Source: Formosa undariae (GTDB lineage Bacteria > Bacteroidota > Bacteroidia > Flavobacteriales > Flavobacteriaceae). From it: a stretch of 64,000 nt of DNA. Of this stretch, positions 31,818 to 41,048 are shown in pieces (the first letter of the stretch is position 1; every line of letters begins with the position of its first letter). The notes beneath the pieces are model-generated. The model did not search any database and was not told the origin of the DNA. It saw nothing but the letters and a program-made list of their open reading frames with translations. Both the position numbers and the translations under genes were made by a program. The stretch lies in the NCBI RefSeq assembly GCF_042427615.1, contig NZ_JBHMEZ010000001.1, positions 620,001 to 684,000 on the forward strand. The letters are read 5' to 3'.

Positions 31818-33472
31818 AACTCTATTGGTAATTCAATTTCGAAAGTTGTATTTCCTGTTTCTGATTGCATCTGAATTTGTCCATTACAAATGTCTACACG
31901 CTCTTTTATATTGGTAATTCCAGAACCTAATTTTACGTTTTTTAAATCAAAACCTATACCATCGTCAAAATAAAAAAGCGATATAAATTCGTCAAATTCA
32001 GAAAGTGAAATTCTTATGTTATTGGCATTAGAATGTTTCAATGCATTATTGACTAATTCTTGCGCTATTCTAAAAATATTGATGGCTTGATTTTTAGTAA
32101 TTTTACTAATATCCTCTTGTGTTAAATCTTCAAATTCAATCGAAATTCCGGAGGTTTTTTTAATTGTATTTACAAAATTTGTAAGTGCAATACCCACACC
32201 AAAATCGTCTATAGTAGATGGCATTAAGGCATTAGACATTAATCTAATTTCAGAAATTGTACCATCTAATATTCGTATCATTTCTAACTTCTGATTTTTA
32301 TCTTCTATATGATTTTCAATATAAAATTTTAAAGACGTTAATAACGGACCAATACCATCGTGTAATTCTCGCGACAATCGGCGTCTTTCATTCTCTAAAC
32401 CTTCAACCAGTTGACGCTTGGTATTTATGCTATTTTTATTTTCTTTATTTCTAAATTCAATAAGTTTATCCCTCATTTTAATGAGACTTTTTCCCAATAC
32501 ATCGTGCTCACTTTTTGGAACATAATGAGAATTAAGATTCATTTTACCTAATTCTTTTGAGTAGATAACAGCACCTTGTAATGATTTTTTTAAATGATCA
32601 AGAGCTTCAAACATATCTTTAACTTCACTCGGGTTTTTAACAAATTGCTTACTTTGATTATAATCTCCTCCAGCCATAATTTTTAGGCTTTTACGCATAT
32701 TAGCAATGGGATTAGTAATAATTCGAGTCAAAAAAAGTGATAAAATAATGGCGATAACCATAATTAAAACGGTGAGTCCTAATAGTTTTGATCTTAGTTG
32801 TTCTAGCGGTGCCTTGACTTCGCTTTTATCTATTTCTGAAAGTATAGCTAGTTTAAGATACGATATGTTAATAGGACTGTAAACACTATACACTTCTATG
32901 CCCCGATAATCTTTAAAAACGCCTCTCCCAATTTTACCAGAAAAAGCATCTACAACACCTTTGGTTTTAGTCTCTATGGTTGAAGGTGTTTTTTGTGGAA
33001 TAAATCTAGATTGCGATCTCATGTAAAAATCTGATCCTACCAAATAAGATTCTCCACTACTCCCCATTCCAGCACGTTCTAATAAAATATTTTTAATTTT
33101 ATTATAGTCAATAATCTTAACTTTTGAAATCCCTTCGTAACTAGAAACAAGTCCAATTGTAGTGTTTCCATATGGTTCATACTTCGTGAAATCGTAAATC
33201 CCGGGGGTATTTAATACATGTGCAGGAAGGTTAAAATTGAGAGCATCTAAAGCAGATGTATCCCTATTATTTTCATTTAAAAATGAATTCCATTCACTGT
33301 TAATTAAATCTTCTACTTGAATCTGTTTTAATGTTTTTACAGAATTAAGTTGAAGCAATATTCTGTCGTCTAAAACTTTCGAAAACTCATTATAAAACGT
33401 AATAGACAACATGAATATTACAAAAAATATCACGCTGTTTATTATGATTAATATTAAGGTTTTTAGATTCAT
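31814..33472 (-). CDS. Membrane sensor histidine kinase, HAMP plus HisKA_3
   Basis: A 552-residue kinase of the NarX/DegS type. TM1 at about 5-26, an extracytoplasmic Cache-like sensor domain (about 30-225, with ERAGMGSSGESYLVGSDFY), TM2 at 229-251, a HAMP domain (NPIANMRKSLKIMAGGDYNQ), then the HisKA_3 dimerisation box with phospho-acceptor His371 in RRLSRELHDGIGPLL. The HATPase N-box is ELVNNALKHSNA, followed by DDGIGFD. Its ligand is unknown. It overlaps the downstream regulator by 4 bp and shares one base with the end of lplA upstream. Confidence 0.94.
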   Translation of the reverse strand: MNLKTLILIIINSVIFFVIFMLSITFYNEFSKVLDDRILLQLNSVKTLKQIQVEDLINSEWNSFLNENNRDTSALDALNFNLPAHVLNTPGIYDFTKYEPYGNTTIGLVSSYEGISKVKIIDYNKIKNILLERAGMGSSGESYLVGSDFYMRSQSRFIPQKTPSTIETKTKGVVDAFSGKIGRGVFKDYRGIEVYSVYSPINISYLKLAILSEIDKSEVKAPLEQLRSKLLGLTVLIMVIAIILSLFLTRIITNPIANMRKSLKIMAGGDYNQSKQFVKNPSEVKDMFEALDHLKKSLQGAVIYSKELGKMNLNSHYVPKSEHDVLGKSLIKMRDKLIEFRNKENKNSINTKRQLVEGLENERRRLSRELHDGIGPLLTSLKFYIENHIEDKNQKLEMIRILDGTISEIRLMSNALMPSTIDDFGVGIALTNFVNTIKKTSGISIEFEDLTQEDISKITKNQAINIFRIAQELVNNALKHSNANNIRISLSEFDEFISLFYFDDGIGFDLKNVKLGSGITNIKERVDICNGQIQMQSETGNTTFEIELPIEL

Positions 33473-34494
33473 TAATTACTTGGTGAAGTCTCTATATCAT
33501 CGTTTCCATAAATCATAGTGATGAACTCATTTTTATCAATAGCTCCAAAATATTCAGTAAGATCTATATCTTTTAAAGCATTTTTAATAGTTGTTTCTTC
33601 GTAAGGCAAACCTATTAAAAACTCAGAGAGTTCTTCGACCGCATTTTTTCCAAAGAAATCTCCAAATACGGTAAACTCGGCAATGTGTCCTTTTTCAATA
33701 AATAGTCGCAAATCAATTTCACCAATAGGAAAACGTTTTGTACGCTGAATATTAAACTTAGGCGAACGTCCGTAATTCCAATTCCAATCGTCGTATTTCT
33801 CTGCCTTTAATTTGGCAATACCTTCACGATCTGCTTCTGTAAATTCGTAGGTTTTAAAATTTTTATCATTAGCATATAACCCTTCTAAAATTAAACTTCT
33901 AAAGGCTTCAATAGTTAACGGTTCTTCTAAAAAATCACTAATATTTGCCACTCGACTTCTAACCGATTTATGACCTTTAGAACTAATTTTACTCATCTTA
34001 ACTTGTAAGGCATTGGCAACCTCATTTAAGTCGGTACTTAACAACAACGTTCCATGACTAAACATGCGTTTTCCGGTAGTAAATTGCGCTGTTCCAGACA
34101 CTTTTTTTCCATCGATTAAAATATCGTTTCTACCAATAAGTTCAGCTTCTACACCAAAATTTTTCAAAACTTCAATAACCGGTGCAGTGAACTTTTTAAA
34201 ATTATGCATACTGGCATTATCATGATTGGTAATAAAACTAAAATTTAGATTTCCTAAATCGTGATATACAGCTCCTCCTCCACTAATTCGGCGCACCACA
34301 TGAATGCCCTTTTCTGTGATATATTCTTGATTAATTTCTTCTAACGTATTCTGATTTCGACCAATAATTATTGAAGGCTCGTTTATGTAGAATAACAAAT
34401 AATCGGTTTCAGTATCGAAATGTCGCAAGGCATATTCTTCTAAAGCTAAATTTAAATGCGGATCTGTAATCCCTTCATTATCTATAAAAACCAT
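33472..34494 (-). CDS. lplA: Lipoate--protein ligase
   Basis: Attaches free lipoate to the lipoyl domains of 2-oxoacid dehydrogenases and GcvH via lipoyl-AMP. The start at 34494 (MVFIDNEGITDPHLNLALEEYA) fits the family N-terminus; a longer frame begins at 34554, but a -7 box at 34521-34528 lies inside that extension, favouring the shorter form (340 aa). Motifs: IGRNQNTLEEIN, VVRRISGGGAVYHDLGNLNFSF, GRNDILIDGKKVSGTAQ. The C-terminal accessory domain is present. It heads an operon with the histidine kinase and response regulator, an unexpected pairing. Confidence 0.93.
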   Translation of the reverse strand: MVFIDNEGITDPHLNLALEEYALRHFDTETDYLLFYINEPSIIIGRNQNTLEEINQEYITEKGIHVVRRISGGGAVYHDLGNLNFSFITNHDNASMHNFKKFTAPVIEVLKNFGVEAELIGRNDILIDGKKVSGTAQFTTGKRMFSHGTLLLSTDLNEVANALQVKMSKISSKGHKSVRSRVANISDFLEEPLTIEAFRSLILEGLYANDKNFKTYEFTEADREGIAKLKAEKYDDWNWNYGRSPKFNIQRTKRFPIGEIDLRLFIEKGHIAEFTVFGDFFGKNAVEELSEFLIGLPYEETTIKNALKDIDLTEYFGAIDKNEFITMIYGNDDIETSPSN

Positions 34495-34520
34495 ACTATA
34501 AAATATTAAAAGTTGGAATA

Positions 34521-34528
34521 CAAAAATA
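34521..34528 (-). promoter_or_regulatory. Candidate -7 box for lplA-kinase-regulator operon
   Basis: Minus-strand TATTTTTG fits TAnnTTTG, 26 bases upstream of the ATG at 34494 and downstream of the alternative ATG at 34554, so it helps decide the start. Confidence 0.5.
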
Positions 34529-34584
34529 CTTAGAATCCCTGTAATAGATTGCAATTATCACTTATGATTTTTAATTATTTGAAA

Positions 34585-34619
34585 CAAAAAAGCCTTGAAA
34601 TAATAACTATTTCAAGGCT
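34585..34619 (-). terminator. Terminator after glnS
   Basis: AGCCTTGAAATA and TATTTCAAGGCT pair perfectly around a 5-base loop; on the minus strand a TTTTTT run follows. It lies 22 bp after the glnS stop. Confidence 0.88.
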
Positions 34620-34641
34620 GTATATCTAAATTAAATTAAGG

Positions 34642-36666
34642 TTATATCTCCAATGCTTCGTCAGCTAAAAGTGCGTTACCATCTTCTAAACCTTTTTCTA
34701 CAAATTCGTTAATAGCAGCGTTACGTTCTAAGCCATTTTTAAGCAATACTTGCAACGTTAACATCGCAGCGATACGTGTGCCTACTTTTTTAGCAGCAGT
34801 TCCAAATAACGGCTCTAATTCGTCGTAAGACACATGTTCTGCCAATTCTAAAATATCTGCTTTAATTTTCTCACGTTTAGCATCTGGTAAATTCGTATAT
34901 TTTTTACCAAATTGCTGAATCACATCTATAGCCTTACGTTGTGGCTGATTAGATTTAGGCTGATTCTGATTAGGATTAGACTCCGTTTTTGGCTTTTCTT
35001 TTGTCCAAGAATCACGTAAGCCAACCGTTTTATTAAAGATTAAATTTTCTGAAGTTGAATCGTAATCGACATTAAAATACCCTAAACGTTGAAACTGAAA
35101 ACGTTCGCCTAATTTTGCTTCTGTTAAACTCGGTTCTACAAATGCAGTAATTAGTTTTAAAGATTCCGGATTTATAAAATCCATAAAACTTTTATCGGCA
35201 TGACTATCTGGAGATTCGTCCATAAATAATCTGTCGTATTCTCTAACTACAGCTTTAACTGCATGATTTATAGACACCCAATGCAAGGTTCCTTTTACTT
35301 TACGTAAACTCGCTTCGGTGCCACTACCGCTTAACGTATCTGGATCGTAAGACACATGAATTTCGATAATGTTACCGTTTTCATCTTTAACTACGCTTTC
35401 TCCTTTTATGATATACGCATTTTTTAAACGCACTTCTTTTCCTAAAGTCAGACGGAAATATTTACTATTTGCGCTTTCTTTAAAATCGTCACGCTCTATA
35501 TATAATTCACGAGAAAAAGGCACTTGTCTAAATCCAGCACTATCGTCTTCCTGATTATTTTCTGCTTCTAACCATTCTTCTTTATCTTCTGGATAATTAG
35601 TAATTACCAATTTCACTGGATCTAAAACCGCCATAACACGAGGTGCCGTTTTGTTTAAATCTTCACGAATACAGAATTCTAAAAGCGAAACATCGATTAC
35701 ATTTTCACGTTTTGCAACTCCAACAGTTTCTACAAATTTTCTAATTGCCGTTGGCGTGTAACCACGACGACGTAAACCAGAAATAGTTGGCATACGCGGA
35801 TCGTCCCAACCATTAACCACACCATCTTCTACCAATTGCAATAACTTACGCTTACTCATAATAGTATAGCTTAAGTTTAAACGTGCAAATTCGCGTTGTT
35901 TTGGACGTAATTTATCTTCTACAACCAATTGATCTAAGAACCAATCGTAAAGCTCTCTGTGAGGTTTAAATTCTAACGAACATAAACTATGCGATACTTG
36001 TTCTAAATAATCACTTTCACCATGTGTCCAGTCGTACATTGGGTAAATACACCAGGTGTCTCCTGTACGGTGATGCGATTTCTTTAAAATACGATAAATA
36101 ATAGGGTCACGCATTAACATATTAACATGAGCCATATCTATTTTAGCCCGCAAAATATGTTCCCCTTCATTAAATTCTCCCGCTTTCATACGGTTGAATA
36201 AATCAAGGTTTTCTTCTACAGTTCTGTTTCTAAACGGACCATCTACACCAGGTTGTGTTGGTGTTCCTTTTTGTTCGGCCATAGCTTCAGACGATTGCGA
36301 ATCGACATACGCTTTGCCATCTTTTATAAGTTGTACCGCCCAATCGAACAATTGCTGAAAATAATCTGAAGAATACACTTCCTTATCCCATTTGTAACCC
36401 AACCAAGAGACATCTTCTTTAATCGCATCTACATATTCCTGCTCTTCTTTAGCCGGATTTGTATCGTCGAATCGAAGGTTTACAGGCGCATTATAACGTT
36501 CGCCTAAACCAAAACTAATTCCGATAGCTTTAGTATGACCGATGTGTAAATAACCATTAGGCTCAGGTGGAAAACGAAAACGTAATTTATCTTGAGATAT
36601 TTCTGTTTTTAAATCGTTTTCTATAATATGTTCAATAAAATTGAGTGATTTTGTTTCTTCAGACAT
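34642..36666 (-). CDS. glnS: Glutamine--tRNA ligase with C-terminal extension
   Basis: Charges tRNA-Gln. At 674 residues it exceeds the ~555 of E. coli GlnRS. The class I motifs are RFPPEPNGYLHIGHTKAI (HIGH at 41-44) and YTIMSKRKLL (KMSKS-type). The anticodon-binding beta-barrels follow to about residue 560. A low-complexity N/Q/K/P linker (about 567-585) then leads into an extra ~90-residue helical segment (AIDVIQQFGKKYTNLPDAKREKI to the end). That tail looks like an appended tRNA-binding or YqeY/GatB-like helical module, but I cannot assign it firmly. Monocistronic with its own terminator. Confidence 0.96.
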   Translation of the reverse strand: MSEETKSLNFIEHIIENDLKTEISQDKLRFRFPPEPNGYLHIGHTKAIGISFGLGERYNAPVNLRFDDTNPAKEEQEYVDAIKEDVSWLGYKWDKEVYSSDYFQQLFDWAVQLIKDGKAYVDSQSSEAMAEQKGTPTQPGVDGPFRNRTVEENLDLFNRMKAGEFNEGEHILRAKIDMAHVNMLMRDPIIYRILKKSHHRTGDTWCIYPMYDWTHGESDYLEQVSHSLCSLEFKPHRELYDWFLDQLVVEDKLRPKQREFARLNLSYTIMSKRKLLQLVEDGVVNGWDDPRMPTISGLRRRGYTPTAIRKFVETVGVAKRENVIDVSLLEFCIREDLNKTAPRVMAVLDPVKLVITNYPEDKEEWLEAENNQEDDSAGFRQVPFSRELYIERDDFKESANSKYFRLTLGKEVRLKNAYIIKGESVVKDENGNIIEIHVSYDPDTLSGSGTEASLRKVKGTLHWVSINHAVKAVVREYDRLFMDESPDSHADKSFMDFINPESLKLITAFVEPSLTEAKLGERFQFQRLGYFNVDYDSTSENLIFNKTVGLRDSWTKEKPKTESNPNQNQPKSNQPQRKAIDVIQQFGKKYTNLPDAKREKIKADILELAEHVSYDELEPLFGTAAKKVGTRIAAMLTLQVLLKNGLERNAAINEFVEKGLEDGNALLADEALEI

Positions 36667-36799
36667 AAGTGATATGAATACCTATTAAAAATAAAGTGCG
36701 AAATTAATGAAATATCCGCTTGCTTACTATTAATCTAAGAGATAATGATTAATTTTATAAAAATTTTTAATCCACAAAATATCATTTATTTATAAGCTT

Positions 36800-37162
36800 A
36801 TGGGCATTATAAAAGTAGAAAACATACGCATTTTCGCTAATCACGGCTGTTTAACTGAAGAGACTAAAATAGGTAGTGATTACCGTGTAGATTTGGTTAT
36901 AAAAGCCAATTTACAAGCATCGGCTAAATCAGATAACCTTTCAGATACAGTAGATTATGTCTTTTTAAATCGCATTGTAAGAGAGGAAATGAAAAAACCA
37001 TCTTACCTGTTAGAAACTGTTGCTAAACGCATACTTGTTAGAATTTTAAAAGAAAATAAGCATATAGATAAAGCGACAATTAGCGTTAGTAAATTGAACC
37101 CTCCAATAGGTGGAGATGTAGAAATGGTGACTATAAAAATGACGGAGAAAAGAAAAAAGTAA
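36800..37162 (+). CDS. folB: Dihydroneopterin aldolase
   Basis: Folate pathway: cleaves 7,8-dihydroneopterin to 6-hydroxymethyl-dihydropterin and glycolaldehyde. The 120-residue length is standard. Signatures are VENIRIFANHGCLTEETKIGSDYRVDLVI, the SDNLSDTVDYVFLNRIV strand with Asp-Thr-Val-Asp-Tyr, and LLETVAKRILVRIL, with the catalytic Lys expected near KLNPPIGGDVEMVTI. Divergent from glnS; tRNA-Cys follows 53 bp downstream from its own promoter. Confidence 0.95.
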   Translation: MGIIKVENIRIFANHGCLTEETKIGSDYRVDLVIKANLQASAKSDNLSDTVDYVFLNRIVREEMKKPSYLLETVAKRILVRILKENKHIDKATISVSKLNPPIGGDVEMVTIKMTEKRKK

Positions 37163-37192
37163 AAGTATATAGCTTACAATCGTAATTTTTTA

Positions 37193-37200
37193 TACATTTG
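37193..37200 (+). promoter_or_regulatory. Candidate -7 box for tRNA-Cys
   Basis: TACATTTG fits TAnnTTTG and ends 15 bases before the mature tRNA 5' end. Confidence 0.6.
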
Positions 37201-37215
37201 CAATCCGTTAATTAC

Positions 37216-37286
37216 GGCGTCGTGGCCGAGTGGCTAGGCAGAGGTCTGCAAAACCTTGTACAGCGGTTCGAATCCGCTCGACGCCT
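37216..37286 (+). tRNA. tRNA-Cys (anticodon GCA)
   Basis: The 71-base sequence folds as a complete cloverleaf. The acceptor stem is GGCGTCG with CGACGCC, discriminator base U (T37286) as required for cysteine, the anticodon loop holds GCA flanked by T-C-T and A-A-A, and the T-loop is GGTTCGAATCC. CCA is not encoded. It has its own -7 box and is followed by a terminator hairpin five bases later. Confidence 0.95.
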
Positions 37287-37290
37287 CTTC

Positions 37291-37321
37291 AAAACCTTCA
37301 AGTTTACTTGAAGGTTTTTTT
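37291..37321. terminator. Bidirectional terminator between tRNA-Cys and the Lrp-type regulator
   Basis: AACCTTCAAGT and ACTTGAAGGTT pair perfectly around TT, with flanking A-run and T-run; serves the tRNA (+) and the regulator ending at 37332 (-). Confidence 0.9.
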
Positions 37322-37331
37322 ATGCCCAAAT

Positions 37332-37796
37332 TTATTCAATTGGAATATTATAACTGTGTTTAATCTCGCCCATAACAAAGGTTGTGTGGGCACTTCCAAT
37401 ATTTTTAATAGCTCCTAAACTATTCAATACAAAATCTTGGTAATGTTTCATATCCTCTACAATGACCTTTAATAAAAAATCGAAATCGCCAGACGTATTA
37501 TAACATTCAGTAACTTCTTTTAAAGATTTTATATCGTGAACAAATTTGTTACCTATAATATTGGTGTGCTGCTTTAAACGAATACTACAAAAAGCGATTA
37601 AAGATTTATTTAATTTATCGCCATCTAAAACAGCAACATATTTTTTTATGTAGCCTTCATTTTCTAGTTTTTTAATACGTTCAAAAACTGGAGTTGCCGA
37701 TAGATTTACACGCTTAGCTAACTCTTTTGTAGTGACATTGGAGTTCTCCTGGAGTAATTTTAATAGCTGTATGTCTGTAGCGTCTAGTTGATGCAT
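37332..37796 (-). CDS. Lrp/AsnC family transcriptional regulator
   Basis: A 154-residue amino-acid-responsive DNA-binding protein. The N-terminal winged helix (LDATDIQLLKLLQENSNVTTKELAKRVNLSATPVFERIKKLENEGYIKKYVAVLD) is textbook Lrp/AsnC. The C-terminal RAM ligand-binding domain follows (ECYNTSGDFDFLLKVIVEDMKHYQDFV). It is divergent from metE with a 167-bp shared control region, so local control of metE, or of the LysE-type exporter beyond it, in response to an amino acid is a reasonable inference. The effector is unknown. Confidence 0.94.
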   Translation of the reverse strand: MHQLDATDIQLLKLLQENSNVTTKELAKRVNLSATPVFERIKKLENEGYIKKYVAVLDGDKLNKSLIAFCSIRLKQHTNIIGNKFVHDIKSLKEVTECYNTSGDFDFLLKVIVEDMKHYQDFVLNSLGAIKNIGSAHTTFVMGEIKHSYNIPIE

Positions 37797-37919
37797 AGTG
37801 TTTTATTCTGTTCAGGTTATTTAATCGATACTTAAAAAGACAAAAAAAATATTATTATACACTTTTAAAGGTTTATAATCCTATTTTTTAAAACAATAAA
37901 GATAATAAGAATGTATTTA

Positions 37920-37927
37920 TAATTTTG
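37920..37927 (+). promoter_or_regulatory. Candidate -7 box for metE
   Basis: TAATTTTG fits TAnnTTTG, 36 bases upstream of the metE ATG. No SAM, SAH or cobalamin riboswitch fold was recognised in the 167-bp region. Confidence 0.5.
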
Positions 37928-37963
37928 AAAAGATTTTAAAACTAATTAAAAAACTCGAAAATT

Positions 37964-40273
37964 ATGAAAACGAACCTCTTAGGATATCCCAGAATAGGAA
38001 GTAAAAGGGAACTTAAAAAATCTTCTGAAGCCTATTGGAAACATGAAATATCGTTAGAAAATCATTTAAAAAATGCTGCTAAAATTAGACAAGACAATTG
38101 GGTCTATCAACATGAACACGGTATCGATTTAATTCCGTCTAACGACTTTTCATTATACGATCAAGTTTTAGATTTAACACTTACTCTAGGATGTATTCCT
38201 GAGCGCTACACCGACATAAAATTAAAAGAAAATCCGTTAGATTTATATTACGCCATGGCACGTGGTATACAAAAAGATGGTTTCGATATTACAGCTATGG
38301 AAATGACTAAATGGTTTGATACCAATTACCATTACATTGTACCAGAATTTAGAAAAAATCAGGCTTTTGAACTCTTAAATTTAAAAGCTGTAAACGAATT
38401 TAAGGAAGCTTTAGATTTAGGTATAAAAACAAAACCAGTGTTAATTGGCCCCGTTACGTTTTTACTATTAGGAAAAGAAACAGAACCTAATTTTCATCGT
38501 ATAGATTTACTAGAAAATTTACTTCCTGTATATTTTAAATTAGTTGAAAAATTAATCGACGCCGGAGCAGAATATATTCAATTTGACGAACCTTGTTTAA
38601 CCACAGATTTATCTATAAAAGAACAAGAAGCGATTACCAAAACCTATACAAAATTAGCAGAAACATTTCCTGATTTAAAAATTATACTAGCTAATTATTT
38701 TGACTGTTATGGCGAGAATTTAAAAACGGTTTTAAAACTTCCTGTACACGCCTTACACCTAGATTTAATAAGATGTCCGTTACAATTAGATGACATTTTA
38801 AATGCGGATGAATTTAATAAAAAAACCATTTTATCCTTAGGTGTTATTGATGGTAGAAATATTTGGAAAAATGATTTTGAGCAGAGTTTAAAATACATTA
38901 AAAAAGCCACAACTATTTTAGGAAAAGATAAAGTTTGGATTGGTTCTTCATGTTCGCTATTACATAGTCCCATAGATTTAAATTTAGAACAAAAATTACC
39001 AACAGATATAAAACAATGGTTGGCATTTGCTAAACAAAAAGTTGAAGAAATAGTCAGCTTAAATTCCATAGTAACTCATCCGAATTCTGAGGAAAATATA
39101 GCAGCATTAAAAGCAAATAAACAGACAATTTTAAACAAGAGTACCTCTAAATTAATTCATAATGACGCTGTAAAAAATAGAGTATCAAAATTAACTCCAA
39201 AAGATAGTTCTAGACAGTCTATTTTTAAGCAAAGACAGAGTCAGCAAAAAAGTATTTTAAATTTACCGTTATTCCCTACAACAACCATTGGTTCTTTTCC
39301 ACAAACCAAAGCCGTTAGAAGTTGGCGTTCTAAATTTAAAAAAGGTGAAATTTTACAAACTGAATACGATGATTTAATTGAAAATGAAATTAAAGAAACC
39401 ATCCGTTTTCAAGAATCAATAGGCTTAGATGTTTTAGTACATGGCGAGTTTGAAAGAAACGACATGGTAGAATATTTTGGGGAGCAATTAAATGGCTTTG
39501 CATTTACCAATTTTGGTTGGGTACAAAGTTACGGGAGCCGTTGTGTAAAACCACCAATTATTTTTGGAGATGTATCTAGAGAACACCCGATGACAGTTAA
39601 TTGGACGGCCTATGCGCAATCCTTAACAGATATTCCAGTAAAAGGTATGCTTACCGGTCCAGTAACCATTTTACAGTGGTCGTTTGTACGTAACGATCAA
39701 CCTAGAGCTACAACTTGTAAACAAATTGCTCTAGCGATACGCGATGAAGTCCTAGATTTAGAATCTGCTGGTGTAAAAGTGATTCAAATAGATGAACCTG
39801 CAATTAGAGAAGGATTGCCATTACGAAAAGAAGATTGGCAAGCCTATTTAAATTGGGCGATTACATCTTTTAAAATTTCGTCCTGTGGCGTTGCAGATAG
39901 TACACAAATTCACACACATATGTGTTATGCAGAATTTAATGATATAATTGATAGCGTTGCAGCCTTAGATGCCGATGTAATTACTATTGAAACCTCACGT
40001 TCTAATATGGAATTATTAGATGCTTTTGTAGATTATAAATATCCAAATGAAATTGGACCTGGTGTTTACGATATCCATTCGCCAAGAATACCAAGTTCTG
40101 AAGAAATTGAAGGTTTACTAGAAAAAGCATGCAACTTATTACCTATCGAACACATTTGGGTAAATCCAGATTGCGGACTAAAAACAAGAGATTGGCCAGA
40201 AACTAAAGTAGCACTTACGCACTTAGTAAATACAGCAAAAAAATTACGAGAAAAATTCCAAATTGAAGCTTAG
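37964..40273 (+). CDS. metE: Cobalamin-independent methionine synthase
   Basis: Transfers the methyl group of 5-methyltetrahydropteroyltriglutamate to homocysteine. The 769-residue length is standard. The N-terminal half starts NLLGYPRIGSKRELKKSSEAYWK. The catalytic C-terminal half has TTTIGSFPQTKAVRSWR, GEFERNDMVEYFGEQLNGF, the zinc ligands in HTHMCYAEFND, EQSRSNMEL-type ETSRSNMELL, and VNPDCGLKTRDW. It is monocistronic, divergent from the Lrp-type regulator, with a hairpin after the stop. Confidence 0.98.
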   Translation: MKTNLLGYPRIGSKRELKKSSEAYWKHEISLENHLKNAAKIRQDNWVYQHEHGIDLIPSNDFSLYDQVLDLTLTLGCIPERYTDIKLKENPLDLYYAMARGIQKDGFDITAMEMTKWFDTNYHYIVPEFRKNQAFELLNLKAVNEFKEALDLGIKTKPVLIGPVTFLLLGKETEPNFHRIDLLENLLPVYFKLVEKLIDAGAEYIQFDEPCLTTDLSIKEQEAITKTYTKLAETFPDLKIILANYFDCYGENLKTVLKLPVHALHLDLIRCPLQLDDILNADEFNKKTILSLGVIDGRNIWKNDFEQSLKYIKKATTILGKDKVWIGSSCSLLHSPIDLNLEQKLPTDIKQWLAFAKQKVEEIVSLNSIVTHPNSEENIAALKANKQTILNKSTSKLIHNDAVKNRVSKLTPKDSSRQSIFKQRQSQQKSILNLPLFPTTTIGSFPQTKAVRSWRSKFKKGEILQTEYDDLIENEIKETIRFQESIGLDVLVHGEFERNDMVEYFGEQLNGFAFTNFGWVQSYGSRCVKPPIIFGDVSREHPMTVNWTAYAQSLTDIPVKGMLTGPVTILQWSFVRNDQPRATTCKQIALAIRDEVLDLESAGVKVIQIDEPAIREGLPLRKEDWQAYLNWAITSFKISSCGVADSTQIHTHMCYAEFNDIIDSVAALDADVITIETSRSNMELLDAFVDYKYPNEIGPGVYDIHSPRIPSSEEIEGLLEKACNLLPIEHIWVNPDCGLKTRDWPETKVALTHLVNTAKKLREKFQIEA

Positions 40274-40282
40274 TAAAAAAAG

Positions 40283-40318
40283 AAATCCAGAGCTATTTTA
40301 TAAAAATACTCTGGATTT
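40283..40318. terminator. Bidirectional terminator between metE and the LysE-type gene
   Basis: AAATCCAGAG and CTCTGGATTT pair perfectly around a 16-base loop, in the 52-bp convergent gap. Confidence 0.75.
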
Positions 40319-40325
40319 TATATGT

Positions 40326-41006
40326 TTAATCTAACGGACTCATTTGTTCTAATGTATCCTTTAAAATTTCTTTTTCATTCGGAAAAAATCCTTGAAGCAG
40401 TAACAATACACCAAAACCTAAAATAACAAGAGATACTATTTTTTTCGTTTTGAAAATAATACGAGGCGTAAGCTTATTTCTTAATGCTTTAGCCGCTAGA
40501 ATTTTAAAAATATCTACAATAAAATAAACGGCCAGAATGGTTCCTAGAAACACATGAATACCAAATTCATTATCGGTCATAGAATTACCAATAACAATAA
40601 AACTAAGCCAACCTAAAAGGACACCTACGTTTATAAAATTCAATAAAAAGCCTTTCATAAAAAGCTTTCCATAATTCTTTTGAACTTCTACACTATGATA
40701 TTCTCTTAGAATTGTACGAAATGATTTTTGCGCTTTCACGAATGAAATAACACCATAAACCACAAGTAACATCCCTCCAAAAACAAAGAAATTAGGATCG
40801 TCTTTAATGCGATCTAGTATGCGACTCGTACTGTAAAAGGCCACAACTATAAAAAAAGCATCGGCAAGAATAACACCTAAATCAAATATAAGAGCGCTCT
40901 TAAACCCCTTTGTAGCACTAGTTTCTAGTAATACAAAAAAAACTGGTCCAATAGTAAAGGATAACAATATTCCGAAGGGAATTGCTCTTAAAATGTCTTC
41001 TAACAT
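40326..41006 (-). CDS. LysE/RhtB-type amino-acid exporter
   Basis: A 226-residue inner-membrane protein with about six helices. The N-terminal motif RAIPFGILLSFTIGPVFFVLLETSATKGFKSALIFDLGVILADAFFI is characteristic of the LysE superfamily, with the conserved GP after helix 1 and G-x-x-x-A-D-x-x-F in helix 2. The cargo (an amino acid or other small metabolite) cannot be read from sequence. A -7 box lies 18 bases upstream. Convergent with metE; an Lrp-type gene lies beyond metE, a common partnership for such exporters. Confidence 0.88.
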   Translation of the reverse strand: MLEDILRAIPFGILLSFTIGPVFFVLLETSATKGFKSALIFDLGVILADAFFIVVAFYSTSRILDRIKDDPNFFVFGGMLLVVYGVISFVKAQKSFRTILREYHSVEVQKNYGKLFMKGFLLNFINVGVLLGWLSFIVIGNSMTDNEFGIHVFLGTILAVYFIVDIFKILAAKALRNKLTPRIIFKTKKIVSLVILGFGVLLLLQGFFPNEKEILKDTLEQMSPLD

Positions 41007-41024
41007 ATCATGCGATCTCTATCG

Positions 41025-41032
41025 CAAATTTA
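41025..41032 (-). promoter_or_regulatory. Candidate -7 box for the LysE-type gene
   Basis: Minus-strand TAAATTTG fits TAnnTTTG, 18 bases upstream of the ATG at 41006. Confidence 0.5.
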
Positions 41033-41048
41033 GTAAAACTTAAAGGAA

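Noticed and set aside
37216..37286. tRNA-Cys as an integration site for a mobile element
   Set aside because: No integrase, no direct repeat of the tRNA 3' end, and both flanks are ordinary core genes.
37797..37963. Possible SAM or cobalamin riboswitch upstream of metE
   Set aside because: Region is short, AT-rich and shows no conserved riboswitch core; Lrp-type control seems more likely.
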